A stretch of DNA of 64,000 nucleotides, taken from assembly GCF_027409185.1 (NCBI RefSeq), contig NC_084467.1, positions 14,622,501-14,686,500 of the forward strand, read 5' to 3'. Below the pieces are notes generated by a model. It saw nothing but the letters and a program-made list of their open reading frames with translations, was not told the DNA's origin and searched no databases. Every line of letters starts with the position of its first letter. Within the stretch, counting starts at the first letter, position 1. This document shows positions 12,461-24,560 of the stretch, one piece after another. Both the position numbers and the translations under genes were made by a program. The DNA is from Cynocephalus volans (Eukaryota; Chordata; Mammalia; Dermoptera; Cynocephalidae).

Positions 12461-12985
12461 AAGTGTTAAAGCCAGAATTCAAACCCAGGTCTGTCTGATC
12501 CAGACCCTAAGCTCTTGATCACCATGTTCCCTAAAAAAATCCTGAGAATGAGCACATTTTCTCTGCCAAGTGATTTTTTTCGGCTGGACCATCAGGGGAC
12601 TAGAGGGAGTTCTCAGCCTCAGCCAGGACTTGTTCCCTGGGGACGGACAGGCAGCAACCCCACCTCCAGCCCTTCCGAAGAGCTGCCAACCAGCTCCTCT
12701 GCTCCTGATGGCTCATGGCTTCAGCAGGGCCCACAGGCTTCCCCGGGGGTGAACTCAGGAATTGGGAGTGATCTGCCTGCCTAAGGCAGATAATAAAAAC
12801 AGCTTGCCATTTTTACAGCACTTTACAGTTTGCAAAGTCCTTGGTACACTTGCTGAATCTTCACAACTGCCCTAGGAGGTAAGGAGGAGCAGTAAACTCA
12901 TTTTATAGTCAGATTGGGAAAGAGACTTGACCCAAGTCCACATCACACAGCTCGGTGGTGTCAGATCCAGGAATCACACTCAGGA
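12450..12985 (-). mobile_element. Two MIR fragments
   Basis: 12450-12535 holds AGCCAGAATTCAAACCCAGG, the MIR core end. 12790-12985 holds CATTTTTACAGCACTTTACA, CTTCACAACTGCCCTAGGAG and GTCCACATCACACAGCTCGG, a second minus-oriented copy. The sequence between them looks unique. Confidence 0.65.
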
Positions 12986-13319
12986 TGCTTTGTACACTTC
13001 CTCTGACACCCCACCACTCTGCGTCACTCTTTGGGGGATGTCATGGCTCAGAAGGGCTCATGTCACCCCTGAACCCCTCCTGAGGCCTCCCAGGTGTGTG
13101 GCTCCAGATCATACCTGGTGGGACCAGGAGTTCCATCCCTGCCCTTCAGAGCTCACAATCTGGAGCAGACATCATGGGCGGCAGTTTGGGGCCCACACCC
13201 TCTCTTCCTAGAAGCCGGCCACACATCCCCTTTAACTAGGACCAGCAAACAAAGGGGCAAGTCTGTGTGTTGTGTGGGGTTAACTGCATTTGCCTCATTA
13301 TCCCTCAGGGAAGCCCACC

Positions 13320-13545
13320 AGCACCCAGAACGGGCGTCCCCTCTCAGACAGGCGGAACCCAGCCCCAGCGCAGGCCAAAACCCCCGAAGCCAGCAGGAGC
13401 CAGTGCCAGGGCCCGCCTGTGGGTGAGGGCGCTGACTCGGCCAGCATCTGTTGCTGCGCTCAGGCCTCGGCTCGGGCGGGCACGCTCATTAGCCCGCACG
13501 TGTACAGGCCCCGAGCCACCGGGAAGCCAGGCTCCTGCGCTGGGG
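13320..13545. promoter_or_regulatory. CpG-dense unique segment, candidate distal regulatory element
   Basis: Around eighteen CpGs in about 225 bp inside a region otherwise nearly free of CpG. It contains a CACGTG E-box at 13497-13502 and GC-box-like GGCTCGGGCGGGC. No repeat was recognised and no coding exon is evident. Promoter or enhancer status is inferred from composition only. Confidence 0.4.
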
Positions 13546-14364
13546 TGACTCTGCTGGGTGCCTGGGAGAGGTGCCTGCAGTGAGTCAGCCCTGAGCTGAG
13601 CACAGCACAGAACTCCTTATCTGGCCCTGCTGCGGACGTGTCCCCTGTGGTGGGGACAGCCACCACAGCCTTTGTCCTCCCACATTCCACAGAAGGGAAC
13701 TGAGTCTCGGCACTGCCCGGATAAGGGATGCCTCCTAAGTTGAGCAGACAAATGCCCACCAGGCAGGACCTCTGGGTGTTTCCAAGGCCTCACCCACCCT
13801 AGAAATCATAAAGGGCCCCTCGCCCTCCCCAAGACATTCTGGGGGGGACCCAGCTCCTCTCCCTGAGGGTGGGGGACTAGGTCCTGGCCAGCAGAGGGGA
13901 CATCGGGGGCAGGACTATGGTCTTGGTAAAGGACAGACTTGCACAAAATGCCTTCCATGGGGGGTGGGGGGCACATATTAGCCAAGGGATGGCGAGGCCC
14001 CTGGTTCATGGTGCTGCCCTCAACCTCTTTCAAAACCCAGACTGCAGAGACCCACTGTGCACAGGGCCCAGTCAGGCACTAGGGTGTATTCAGACATGAC
14101 AAACGTGATCCCTGCCACCAGGATAGTCAGGAAGGTACCTGAACAGGCAGGGACAAGCCCAAGTCCAATCAACAGGGCTAGGAATAGAAATGAGCTGAGA
14201 GCTGCCTCAGTTTCCCTAAGGTGTGTGTCCTTGAAAGGCCAAAGATAAAACAAACTGTGAGGCTGCTGATAGAAATCCTCAAGTTTCCATAGTGCAATGC
14301 CAGGAGTACAGGAGAACAGGATTGCATTCTATCCTTGGGGATCTCAGTTATCTGATACTTAGGA

Positions 14365-15058
14365 GGTAATTACTCCTCAAAAAATTAAAAATAGAACTAC
14401 CACATGACCCAGCAATCCCACTACTGGATATATATCCAAAAGAAATGAAATCAGTATGTCAAAGAGACATCTGCACTCCCACGTTCATGGCAGCGTCATT
14501 CACAATAGCCAAGATATGAAGTCAACCTAAATGTCTATTGATGAATGAATGGATAAGAAAAATCTGTATACCATGTGCACCAGGGAATACTATTCAGCCT
14601 TTAAAAAGCAGGAAATCATGTCATTTGCAGCAACAGGGATAAACCTGGAGAACATTATGTTAAGTGAAATAAACCAGGCACAAAAAGATCAATACTGCAC
14701 GATGTCACTTACTTGTGAAATCTAAAAAAGTCAAACTCAGAAGCAGAGAGAAGATGGTCACCAGGGGCTCGGGGGTGGGAGGTGCGGTGGAGAAGTTGGT
14801 CTAAGGTTACAAAATTTCAGTTAGAGAGGAGAAATAAGTTCAAGAGATCTGTTGTACAACATGGTGACTATAGTTAATGACACTTGAAAATTGCCAAGAG
14901 TAGATTTTAAGTGTTCTCATCACAAAAAAATGATGTCTGTGAGGTCACACATATGGTAATTAACTTGATTCAGCCATTCCACAATGTGTACATATTTCAA
15001 AACATCATGCTATACACAGTAAATATACACAATTTTCATATGTCATTTTTAAAAAGAG
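14365..15058 (+). mobile_element. LINE-1 ORF2 end and 3' UTR
   Basis: Starts in the end of ORF2 (AAAATTAAAAATAGAACTAC, CATGACCCAGCAATCCCACT) and runs through CACAATAGCCAAGATATG, TATTCAGCCTTTAAAAAGCA and the 3' UTR to TAAATATACACAATTTTCAT. 5'-truncated, many stops. L1MA-type by recall. Confidence 0.88.
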
Positions 15059-15154
15059 AGAGAAATCACCCAAGCCAGGGAGGGCTGTGACCAAGCAGTG
15101 ACCAGTGGGAGAGGCCACCTGTTAACACACAAGCAAGTAAAAAAGTAACTTCAA

Positions 15155-15335
15155 AGTGTGGCAAGTTGCCACGAAGACAATAAAACAGGACCAAGAGACA
15201 GCACATGAAATGGGCAACATTGGATGGATGCCTGGGAAAGGCTCCTTTGAGGAAAGGCAGAAAGCACAGCACATGCAAAGGCCCTGAGGTGGAAAGGAGC
15301 TTGGCCTGCTGGAGGAACAGAAAGGCCAGGTGGCC
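15155..15335 (-). mobile_element. LINE-2 fragment
   Basis: CACATGCAAAGGCCCTGAGG followed by AGGAACAGAAAGGCCAGGTG is the reverse-strand LINE-2 signature. Confidence 0.6.
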
Positions 15336-18194
15336 TCATCACCTTTTGGGGCCACCTGCCCAGCTCTCCAGTCCCACCCTGGCACTTAGGAATACACACA
15401 CACAGGGTATTTGCTTCTTCCTCCATCTCCTGAAAGTCAGCTTCCATTGACTCTAAACTTTGGGTCCAGAGTCACAAGACAAGAATTCCTGCCTCATGGA
15501 GACCAGGCCCCAGACGATGGAAGGACCGTGGTCCAACCCAGGGCAAGCTGGGAAAATCTCCAAGGACCTCAGGCTCCTGGCTGTGTGGCTGCCTGCCTGT
15601 CCACACTCCCAGCCTGCCTGGGCTCAGGTGCCCAGACACGTGCCAGTCTCTACCTGGTGGGGGCCCCACCCAGGCAGACGGAGCTTGCCCAAGAGGAGAT
15701 GATGCCACAGCCTCCTAGCCTGGGGTGATGGAGCAATGTGTCACAGCGGCAGGGCAGGGAGAGCAGGCTGCCCCCTTATCTGGAGGAAGGCAGGGTGCAA
15801 TGTGTCAGATGCTGTGGCACGGACTCCAGCTCTCCCCGCCCCCACCCCCAGGCCTGACTGGGGACCTGAGGGGACATTTCAGTGTCTAAGTCAGCATCTG
15901 TCACAGGCCAGCAAGGCTTTCCTGAGGACAAGCTGGAGAAAGGGCTGAGCTGGGGGGTAAGGGGGAGGAGAAGCAGTGTCTCTTTGAGCAGGTTTTACGA
16001 TGGCTGACACTGTCGGCAGGTGTTCTAGATGAAGATGTCCCAGTGGAGACAGTCAGCGGGTGGAGGGAGGCAGCAGAGGTGGCTCAGGCAGCAGCTCAGC
16101 TCAGCGGGCCTCACACGCCTTGGGAAGGGGTGGCCGGTGTGACTGGCGGCCCCTCAGTGGTCAGCAAGGTCTCTAGGGTGCTTGGCCCTGCTTTCGGGAC
16201 ACACTTCCCTGTCCAGGGACAAATCCCACTGGCAATCCCCCGACAACCCCACACTGCACTGGCCTCACACCTTCCCCTTGGCCGTCCTGCCTAGAACACC
16301 CTTTCCCTGCCAGCCTCAACACCCGCCCATGCCTGTCCGAGTCCTGCCAACTCCTGCTAGTTGTTTGGGCTCAGCCTTGATCACTCCTCTCTCCTCCATG
16401 GCTAGGTCGCCTCTTCCCAGGCTCAGTCTCATCACCTATCATGGCCTCCACCCGCTGACACACGGGACAGCTCCTGTCTATTCCGTGGCAGGGGCTATTC
16501 CGTGTTCTCTTGGGGCAGACAACATGAGAAACATGCCTAATTCTTGCCAGCATGCCCACGTCGAACCAAGAAAGGAAGGGTTCAAGAAGCCATCGGTCAA
16601 TCCAGTGGTCCCCTCCTGGACCAAGCAAGCCAGCTCAGGACCACCAACAGCAGGCAGCCTGCTGTGACAGGAGGCAAACCAACCACACAGCAGCACCTGT
16701 GCTTCTGATACTTTAACATGGCCCTTGTCAAGCTATCAGACCCGACTTCCAGTTTACAGAAAACACACAGGTAGAGGAACCAGCTCAGTGAAACTTCACA
16801 AAGTCATCGCTATGGGGAAAAGGTGGGGGTGGGGAGGAGGTCTTCTAGAACAAAAGAGAATAAAAGACAACCAAATGCTACATGTGAAGGAAAAAAAGAC
16901 ACCAGTCTCTGGAAACCACTCACTCAGCCCTGCCCTGCAAGGCCCCTCTGTCATCCTCAACCACAGCCTCAGTTTGTCCATCTGTAAAATGGGGGAATAA
17001 GGCCACACAAGGCCATGGAAGAGCAGGCAGAGCAGGTGGGGAGACGTAAGGTGAGGAAGGAGGGAGCAGGAGCACAGTGTTGCGGGGAGGAGGAGGTGGG
17101 GGACGGCTCTCCAGGTGGAGAGGGTGGGGGCAGTGGTGTGGAGATGAGTGTGGTTGAGCCAGGCTGGAGGACAGGGATGGGGACAGGGATGGGGATGTGG
17201 CTTGCTCTGATGGAACAGAATGCCTATCTAGAGTGGAGGGTGAGTTTGGGCCAGGCCTTGAAGGCGAGGTGATACCACAAGGCAGCTCGTGCCCTGCAGG
17301 GTGAAAATCCCTATTAGCTGACCAGAAAGGGCCCTGACACTCACCAGAGTCGGGAACAGCAGCTCCCCAAACTCACTCCAGAGCTGGGGACAGGGCTAGG
17401 CCTGGCCTCCCTGTGGAACCACAGGAGCCAGAGCACTTTCACACACCTCCTGTCTCATGCAACCTGCAACTCCCAAGGAGGATTTTTGCCTAAACTGCAG
17501 AGGCCAGTCCTGCTGAAGGTGGGTGGCACTATCCCAGGTCACCTAAGTGACTTGTGTGTACTTGTTTGAGCAGATCACTATGATTTGGGGTTGGGGAAGC
17601 TTTTAATATCAGGACTCTATCTCCCCCATCACACTGGGGTTCCCTTCGTCAGTCTGGAAGGACTGAGGACAGGGTCTCCTGCTCTCTTGCTCCTAACAAG
17701 ATCCAAACAGGGCTCATCTGGGGAATGATGACAGCTGACCAAAGTGTGGTTATGTTTCTGTGTCACTGACATTCGTCAAAGCCTTTGGCTCCACTAGTGG
17801 CTTTGAACACTGAGCCCAGAGCTGGCCCTGGTTCCAGACCAACTCAGCTGACTCAGAGCGGAGACCACCATGTCCCCCAACCCCCACCCCACAATGGTTC
17901 CCTGTGTCATAGGCTTATACCCTAGCCTCCAGGTGGGCTCTTGGCTGAAGGGGACCCACCCACTCCCATCTCAGGAGACAGGGACTTGTCCGTCCTGGGC
18001 AGCCCCCTCTAGGAGATGATCTTGCCTGCACAGCCTCACTGCTGAGCTGAGCAGCACAGGTGGCTCAGCACCTCTGGGGGATGCTGGGGCTCGGAACAGG
18101 GCAGGGATCCAGACTCACAGCCATGGCTTCTGGGCTCTGTGCATGTTCTGGATTAAGCCGTTCAAAAAAGGGGCCCAAGACTTTAGGCTCTGAA
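15336..18194. other. Intergenic GC-rich unique sequence
   Basis: No gene or long repeat recognised. A short MIR core piece lies at 16960-17005 (CCTCAGTTTGTCCATCTGTA) and G-rich sequence at 17030-17210. Confidence 0.55.
17160..17205. repeat. GGGATGGGGACA short tandem repeat
   Basis: ACAGGGATGGGGACAGGGAT then GGGGATG: four or more G-runs spaced by 2-4 bases, within a G/A-rich block from 17030 to 17210. A G-quadruplex is possible on the plus strand. Confidence 0.7.
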
Positions 18195-18415
18195 ATCCGC
18201 CACATCTGGGTTTATCCCCCTGCTCTGCCACTTCCCTGCCATGTGACCTCAGGGAAAATACTTACCTTCTTTGAATCTCAGCTTCCTCCTCTATAAAGTG
18301 GGGACAATACTGACATCTACTTTAAGGAGTTACTCTAAGGCTGAAGGAGTCAAATGAGATGATATACATAGAGTGGGCCCCACACAGAGTTAAGTGTTCA
18401 ATTAACATCTACCAT
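18195..18415 (+). mobile_element. MIR
   Basis: CCCCCTGCTCTGCCACTTCC, GAATCTCAGCTTCCTCCTCT, ATAAAGTGGGGACAATACTG, AAGTGTTCAATTAACATC. Near full length. Confidence 0.8.
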
Positions 18416-19474
18416 CATCACCATCACCATCAGAAAAGCAGGGCAGAGCTCCCCAGGGAAGAAACCCACAGGCTGCCCGTGCTAGTCCCACTCAGAACAG
18501 GGTTCACATGACCTGGGGCCCACTTGGCCTTGTCACAGGCAAGAGTCGTGCCTTCTCCATCTCTGAATCCCAGGATTTGGTACCTGATAGGTGCTCAGTG
18601 TGTGGAATTCGTTTTATCCAAAATGTTAACAGAAGGGGACATAAGGACCACTAGTGCCGTGGGACAGTTCTCACTCCCACCCCCAAAACGTGGGGGGCAG
18701 GGCTGGGGCGGGCCAGGAATCTGCATCATTGTCCAGCCTTCCAGGATCTCTTGGAGGAGGCAGAAGCCTCCGGGGGCTTTCAGGAGCACCAGGAGGAGGG
18801 CTGGTCTCTTCCAATCCCCCCGTGTCAGAGATGGGCAAGCGGAGCCTGGAGAGAGGCAGGGGCTTGGCCTGTGTTCCACAGAGAGGCAGGGCAGCCAGAG
18901 CTAGAGCCACCGTCCTATCCATTGAGGCCCAACCACCTCTTCAGCCTCCCCCTACCCTGCCATCCCCCTCCTCGAATCTCCCAGCCTCCCCCAGCTGCAC
19001 CCTGCACCTGCAGCCCTTCCCAGCTCCCACCACCCAAACACCTGGCACCTGGCCTTTTCCAAGGAAGTCCCAGGGCAAGACACACCCAGGCTTTCAGGGG
19101 CTGGCCTCCCTCCAGACATCCTCCACCAAAGCTATCCCTGCCCCTCTGACATCCTACTCTCTCAACCTAGGAAACCCTGCCTTGAGCACTGCCTCCTCTG
19201 GAAAGTCCTCCCCAGACAACTGCACACCACCCTCCAGTCAGATGTGGTTTCTCCTTCCCTTAAAAATCCTGGGCTGTCCTTTACCTTGGTCCACCGGAAC
19301 TCAGTCCTACAGCCTCTTTCTTTAGGTTTTCCTCTTGCCTCCTCTGGACACCTGAGTCTTGTGAGCGCTGTGTCACAGGCTAGGAGCAGGCTCAGTGGAT
19401 GTCTGCTGGTCCTGCCCTGTGCCAGGCACTGCAGCAGCTCATGGTTAACAGTTGTGTGGTGGTTAATGGCAGGC

Positions 19475-19660
19475 AGGTATTCTTGCTCGTCCAGGCATTG
19501 TGCTGTGTTTAGCAGTCATAATTGCACTTAGTTCTCCCCTAGGTATTATTATCCCTCTCTATGGATGAGAAAACTGAAGCCCAGAGAGGCTAAGCAATTT
19601 GCACAAGGTGCACAGTGTTCATGAGTGGCAGAGCTGGTCACCTGACACCAGAGCTTCCCT
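19475..19660 (-). mobile_element. MIR
   Basis: ATTATTATCCCTCTCTATGG, ACTGAAGCCCAGAGAGGCTA, CAATTTGCACAAGGTGCACA in MIR reverse order. Confidence 0.8.
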
Positions 19661-20589
19661 GTAAACTATCATCTCTGTCCTTCGAGGTCGGGGCAGGCTG
19701 GATGTCTGTCTGTAGTGGACAGTGTCCTTACTTTTGGCCTGACTACCCAGCATCTGAGCCACCTCCTGGTCTGGGACCCCCGCTTCCCCATCCTGAGTCT
19801 TGGCAGAGGACATGCCCACTCTCCTTTCAAGGCCTTCCCAGCCTCCCTTGCTGTGGGCACATGGTCATGTGACCTGAGCTCAGCCAATCAGAGGCACCCC
19901 CAAGACTGCATCTAGAGCCAGTGATGCAGAGAAACAGGATCTGTGGAGGGTCTAGTGAGGGGCGGGTGGCAGTGGCCATGGGCACAGCCATGTCCAGTGT
20001 CTAAAGTGTGGTGGCTGTGTTGACCATTCTGTTAGCAGGAATGCAGGGAGTGAGGGATGCTAGGCGACCTGAGGGATGGATAGGCAGACATATCCCCACC
20101 CCCTCCCCCTTGCCCAGTGAGCCTAGGGACGTTCAAGTGCCACCCCAGCCCACCCTGGGGAGGGGCACATGTCTCCTGACAGGGACTGGCATAGAGATGG
20201 GTGAGGGACCCATTTCTGGCCCGTCTGACAAGTGATGGGGAAGCCTCTGGGGGCTTCCAGGAGAGGTTTCCTGAGATGTGGTTGCAGGAGTTAGCGTGCC
20301 TTGCCTTCCTCTGGACATGCTCAGGTGGGCACGGTAGACCTATAGGACTTTGAGTGAAGCCAGCCTGGAGGCAGAGCTGACCCCAAGGATCATGATCCCT
20401 GCTGGCCTGGCTGAGCTGCTGCATCAACCACTCCTGGGTCCACCCTGCCCCTGGATTTGCTGTTTGTGACAGGAAGCTCCCTTAACTGTCCAGGCCCATT
20501 TGCTTGTATTGGTCTTTCAGCAACTCCACTGTGCAACAGTGACACCAATCCTGCATGGTTCCCTGGGCCAGAACCTGGGCATCATCTCA

Positions 20590-20940
20590 GCTTGGAAGCA
20601 CCTGCCAGGGTTTCCCAGTAAAGCTACTCACTGGCACAGTGACCTCAGATAAGTCCTTATAGTTCTCTGAGGCTCAGTTTCCTCACTTGGAAAATGGGGC
20701 TCCTAAGGTTGCTGAGGACTGAGGAGGTCAAACGTGAAGTTGGTAGCACAGTGTCAATTCATCTTGTTGCTGCTGTTATTATTATTTATTCTGACAACAG
20801 CTCTTCGAGACAGTTATTACCATCTCCATTTTACAGATGAGAAAACAGAAGTTCAGAGAGGTGAATGCACTTGCCCAAGGCCACACAGTTAGCAAGACGC
20901 AGAACTCAAATTTGAAACCTGGTCTGTCTGACTCCCAATG
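20590..20940. mobile_element. Opposed MIR pair
   Basis: A plus copy at 20590-20765 (CTGAGGCTCAGTTTCCTCAC, GGAAAATGGGGCTCC) is followed at 20780-20940 by a minus copy (CCATTTTACAGATGAGAAAA, ACTTGCCCAAGGCCACACAG). The two could pair as an imperfect hairpin. Confidence 0.75.
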
Positions 20941-21104
20941 CCAGTCTCCTTCTCCCCCCGAAGCTGCCTCTCCCTGGTGTTTGGTGAGAGAAGGGGGCAA
21001 ACAGCCTGTAGAATGGCTGTTGGGGGTTGGCAGTGGTCCCCAAGGCCTGTGTGTCTCTTCTGTAATCCAACACGGATCCCTCAGCTGGGCTTTGTCTGAA
21101 CCAG

Positions 21105-21280
21105 GGCTCGGCAATCTTTTTCCATAAAGAGCCAGATGGTGAATATTTTAGGCTTTCAGGGCCACATATGGTCTCTTGCATACTCTCCTTTTTCTTCAAA
21201 CCCTTTAAGAAAGTAAAAACAACTCTCCCTTGCAGGCTGTACAAAAGTAGGCCATATTTGCTGCTGCAGCCCTAGCAAGT
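21105..21280. mobile_element. hAT-Charlie-type MER fossil
   Basis: The segment from CTCGGCAATCTTTTTCCATA through GCCAGATGGTGAATATTTTA, GGCTTTCAGGGCCACATATG and GTAGGCCATATTTG has the order of a common mammalian MER element that starts GGCAAACTTTTTCTGTAAAG. Diverged, no coding potential. Confidence 0.65.
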
Positions 21281-21439
21281 CTTCCTGGACTGACCTGCCA
21301 CTTCCGGCCAACTCAGCCTCCAGGACATTAGATGTTCTCGGTGTTTGCTCCACTGTCCCAGCCAGTCAAGTCCATTTACTTCTAAGATAGTGTCCGGCTG
21401 GGCGAGGACCAAGATGAGGTGGTAAAGAGAAGACGGTCA

Positions 21440-21590
21440 TGGATGGTGGCTTTGGGTGGACTTGGAGTCAAATCCCTTCTCTATAGTTTACGATAAGGTG
21501 GCCTCAGTTTCCCCATCTGTAAAATGGGGATAGTAACAGTGCCAGCCTCACAGACTGGTTGTGAGGATTAAACACCCCTTAAGCAGTTGC
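21440..21590 (+). mobile_element. MIR
   Basis: GGCCTCAGTTTCCCCATCTG, TAAAATGGGGATAGTAACAG, GGTTGTGAGGATTAAACACC. Well preserved core. Confidence 0.8.
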
Positions 21591-22279
21591 CATGGAGCAA
21601 GGCACACATCTGCTCGTTATTGCGATCTGGGAAGCATCGGGCAGCCCGGCCTTGCTCTGGGGCCCTTCCTCTGAACACAGCACCTACACCAGCTTCTTGA
21701 CGAGGCTGCGTGCCCAGCAGCACCGGATACCCACGAACTTGTGCCAGTCCCTGCACTTCTTGGGCTCAGTTTCCCTGTCTCTAAAAGTGATTGGACCAGA
21801 GTGCTGAGGGCCCTTCTCCCCTCCAGGAATTAACAGAACGAAAACATCCATGCACACGTGGGCCGTCTTGTGCTGACAGCCCTCCCAGGCTGGGCACAAC
21901 CCTGCGTGGGTGCTCCGAGCAGCACAATGTGGCATTGGGGGAGCCTAGCCTGCTGCTGTGCCCATCCCTCCCGACTGGTTCATAGCTGCCGCCCCTTCCC
22001 TGTCAGAGAGGGAACCACAGAGCCCATGCTCCAGGCCCACCCGAGCTGTCAGGGAGGCCCTGGGGAAGCGCAGGGCTCTCTCTCCTCTCAACCGCTGCCT
22101 TTCCCCAGGTTCCCTGTGGACTCTGAGAAACTGGCAGTCATTTCTCACCACAGCCCAGCCCCACCAGCTAGGGACCGGCCAGAGTAACAGGGAGGGGACT
22201 AGGCGGCGCCCAGCCGGGCCCCATGAAAGGCTCCTCAGAAGCCTCTGTTCCCACATCAGGGAGACGCTTCTAGAACCCA

Positions 22280-22480
22280 CAACTCTTTGGCACCTACTCA
22301 GAGCTGGGCACTTCGCCCGCATGGTCACATTTATCCTGTGAGGCAGGGATGCTGACCGCCTTTTATGAGAGGCAAAACTGAGGGTCGCAGGGGTGAGGCA
22401 GCTTGTCCAAGCTCCCTCGGCAGAATTAGAGCCCAGGACTGTCTGACACCAAAGCCCCTGAACTTTCCACTTGCTACCCA
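22280..22480 (-). mobile_element. MIR
   Basis: GGCACCTACTCAGAGCTGGG, AGGCAAAACTGAGGGTCGCA, TTAGAGCCCAGGACTGTCTG in MIR reverse order. Diverged. Confidence 0.65.
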
Positions 22481-22704
22481 GCCCTTAGCACTGGAGTTGG
22501 CCTTCAACATCATTGTCCCCCATGTGGCATGTCTGACACACGGCTAGTGGACTGGCCCCTGCCTGGATGCCTCCAGTGGTGGGACACTCACTATGTCCAA
22601 ACAGCTCTCATCCCTGTAGGAGGCCTGCTGTCGGCCACGTTTTTCTTAGATGGAACCCAAGTCACGTCTGTGAAGACTCCTCAGAGGTGGGTCATTCTAA
22701 CCCT

Positions 22705-22870
22705 AATGATTCTCACTGTGTGCCAGGCACTGTGCAGGCAGGTGCTCCCTTGGTTAACCCAATGAGGCATGTTCATTTCACACAAGAAACTGAGGCCCAG
22801 AGAGGTGAAGGGCTTGGTCCAAGAATACACGGCCAGCCCTGAACCCAAATCTGACCTCAGACTCTGCCCC
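22705..22870 (-). mobile_element. MIR
   Basis: CACTGTGTGCCAGGCACTGT, GAAACTGAGGCCCAGAGAGG, CTGAACCCAAATCTGACCTC. Confidence 0.8.
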
Positions 22871-23324
22871 TAGCCACTCTACAACCCAGCACTGGCCTCC
22901 GGGGCCTCACACAGAGCTGAGCAATGCAGGGTGGGGGTGCTGGAGAGAAGAGATGGGGAGGGCCCTCGAAGTCTCAGCACAGTTCTGTGAAGGGAAAGCT
23001 CTGTTGTAGAAAGGCCAAGCTGAGGTTTCTGGAACCTGCCTCCCCGGCTCACACCCCTTCGGGGCCCCTCATGGCACACAGATAAGCCTCTTCACCAGAC
23101 CTCTCATGGCCTTGTCCCCAGCACTCCAGACCTGTCAACCTGGAAGTTCCCCAAAAATGCCAGGTTCACACAGCTTCCAGGCTTGCCACCTGCTGCTCCC
23201 TTGGCACCCACAAGGGGGACCAGAGTCTAGGACTCGTCTCTCCCACTCAAGTGGAGGTGGGGCTTCTTCCAGGTCAGGGCCTGAGTTTGCTTAAATCCAC
23301 GTGTTCAACAAACACTTGAACTAG

Positions 23325-23560
23325 GTTGCCAGATTTAGCTAATAACAACACAGGATACCCAGTTAAATTTGACCTTCAGAGAAATGACAAGTCATTTTTT
23401 TAGTATAAGTCTGCCCCCAAATATTGCATGAGACATATTTATATTATACTGAAAAATTGTCCCATGCTATATTTGGGACAGACTTATACTAAAACATTTA
23501 TTTGTCCATCTGAAATTCACATTTAACTCAGCACCCTGAATTTCACCTGGCAGCCTCATA
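23325..23560. repeat. Palindromic element, about 235 bp inverted repeat
   Basis: The left arm runs GGTTGCCAGATTTAGC, CACAGGATACCCAGTTAAAT, TTTAGTATAAGTCTG, CAAATATTGCATGAGACA. The right arm is its diverged reverse complement: TGTCCCATGCTATATTTGGG, CAGACTTATACTAAAA, CATTTAACTCAGCACCCTG, CACCTGGCAGCC. The centre is near 23445. The shape is that of a fold-back mobile element; the family name was not assigned. Confidence 0.75.
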
Positions 23561-24369
23561 TGAGCCCCTACTTTGGGTGAGGTACCTCCATCCTTGAGCC
23601 TCCCCCCCTTTTTTTTTCAATGGAACTGATAATGCCTGCCTCCGAGAGACACGAGCGTGAGGGCAGTGACTGAATACAGCCTTGCATACGCAGGCGCGCC
23701 GAGGACAGGGGCACCAGGGCAAAAACCGCAGGGAGGGAGATGTAAAGGGGAGCGGGCCCATTAGCTGTGGCCTGGGACACCCCATGAGTTCAGTTTTGAG
23801 GTGGCTGGAGCCATTTTGGCTGCTGGGAGCAGGAGGGAGGGAGGTGGCCCCAGTCAAGCTGTGCCGTGAAAAGAATCAGCACCCCCAGCTACTACTTCCG
23901 GAGCCGGGAGAGGAAACAGAGTGGCATTGTCTGGATGTCTGCAGTCACACTCTGCAGGGCAGTGACCCCGTCCCCATGAACAAGCAGATTCCTGCCACAT
24001 GAAGGGGCCGAGACTGAGAGCGGCCATGTGACTGGGGCCAGGGCCACCAGCAGCTTACAGCTCCAAGCCCAGCACTGAGGCCCCACCAAACAAAAGCCAC
24101 CTCCTAATTGCCCTGTTTGCCCTGGCATTAGGGCCGACTGGGGCCCACGTACTGGCCTGTCATCCCAGCTGGTAGCTGGTTCCCAGGGCCTTGCATCTCA
24201 TCTGCCCCAGCCCTAAGCATGGTTCCCAGCGTGCAGCCAGTCAACCTTTGGCTGTGGCTGCCCTGCCTGCCTGCTGGGCACCAGGCCAAGCCCTGGCTCC
24301 CAAAGCTGTGTCCTCCTGGGATGATCTAATGGAATCTGTGCCAGACTGGATGGGGAGCAGGACCAGGTG
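23561..24369. other. Intergenic, nothing recognised
   Basis: No repeat, RNA gene or coding exon seen. Confidence 0.5.
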
Positions 24370-24560
24370 AACGAGCAGGGCTCAGATCGGATGAACAGAC
24401 AGGGACTGCATCCTGCTTACATGTGGTGCAGCCTTGGGCAAGTGAGTCTGCTTCTCTGAGCCTCAGGTTCCTCATCTGTAAAACAGGAAGATCATCAGTA
24501 ACCGAGGATTAGAGATCACGCCAGGCACAGTGCTCTGGCCAGAGGAGGTACTCAGTAAAC
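24370..24560 (+). mobile_element. MIR
   Basis: CAGCCTTGGGCAAGTGAGTC, GAGCCTCAGGTTCCTCATCT, GTAAAACAGGAAGATCATC, then the 3' end GGAGGTACTCAGTAAACATG. Confidence 0.78.

Noticed and set aside
18654..19325. 223-codon open frame on the plus strand
   Set aside because: Proline/serine-rich low-complexity peptide from GC-rich DNA with several overlapping open frames on both strands; no domain, no splice or promoter context.
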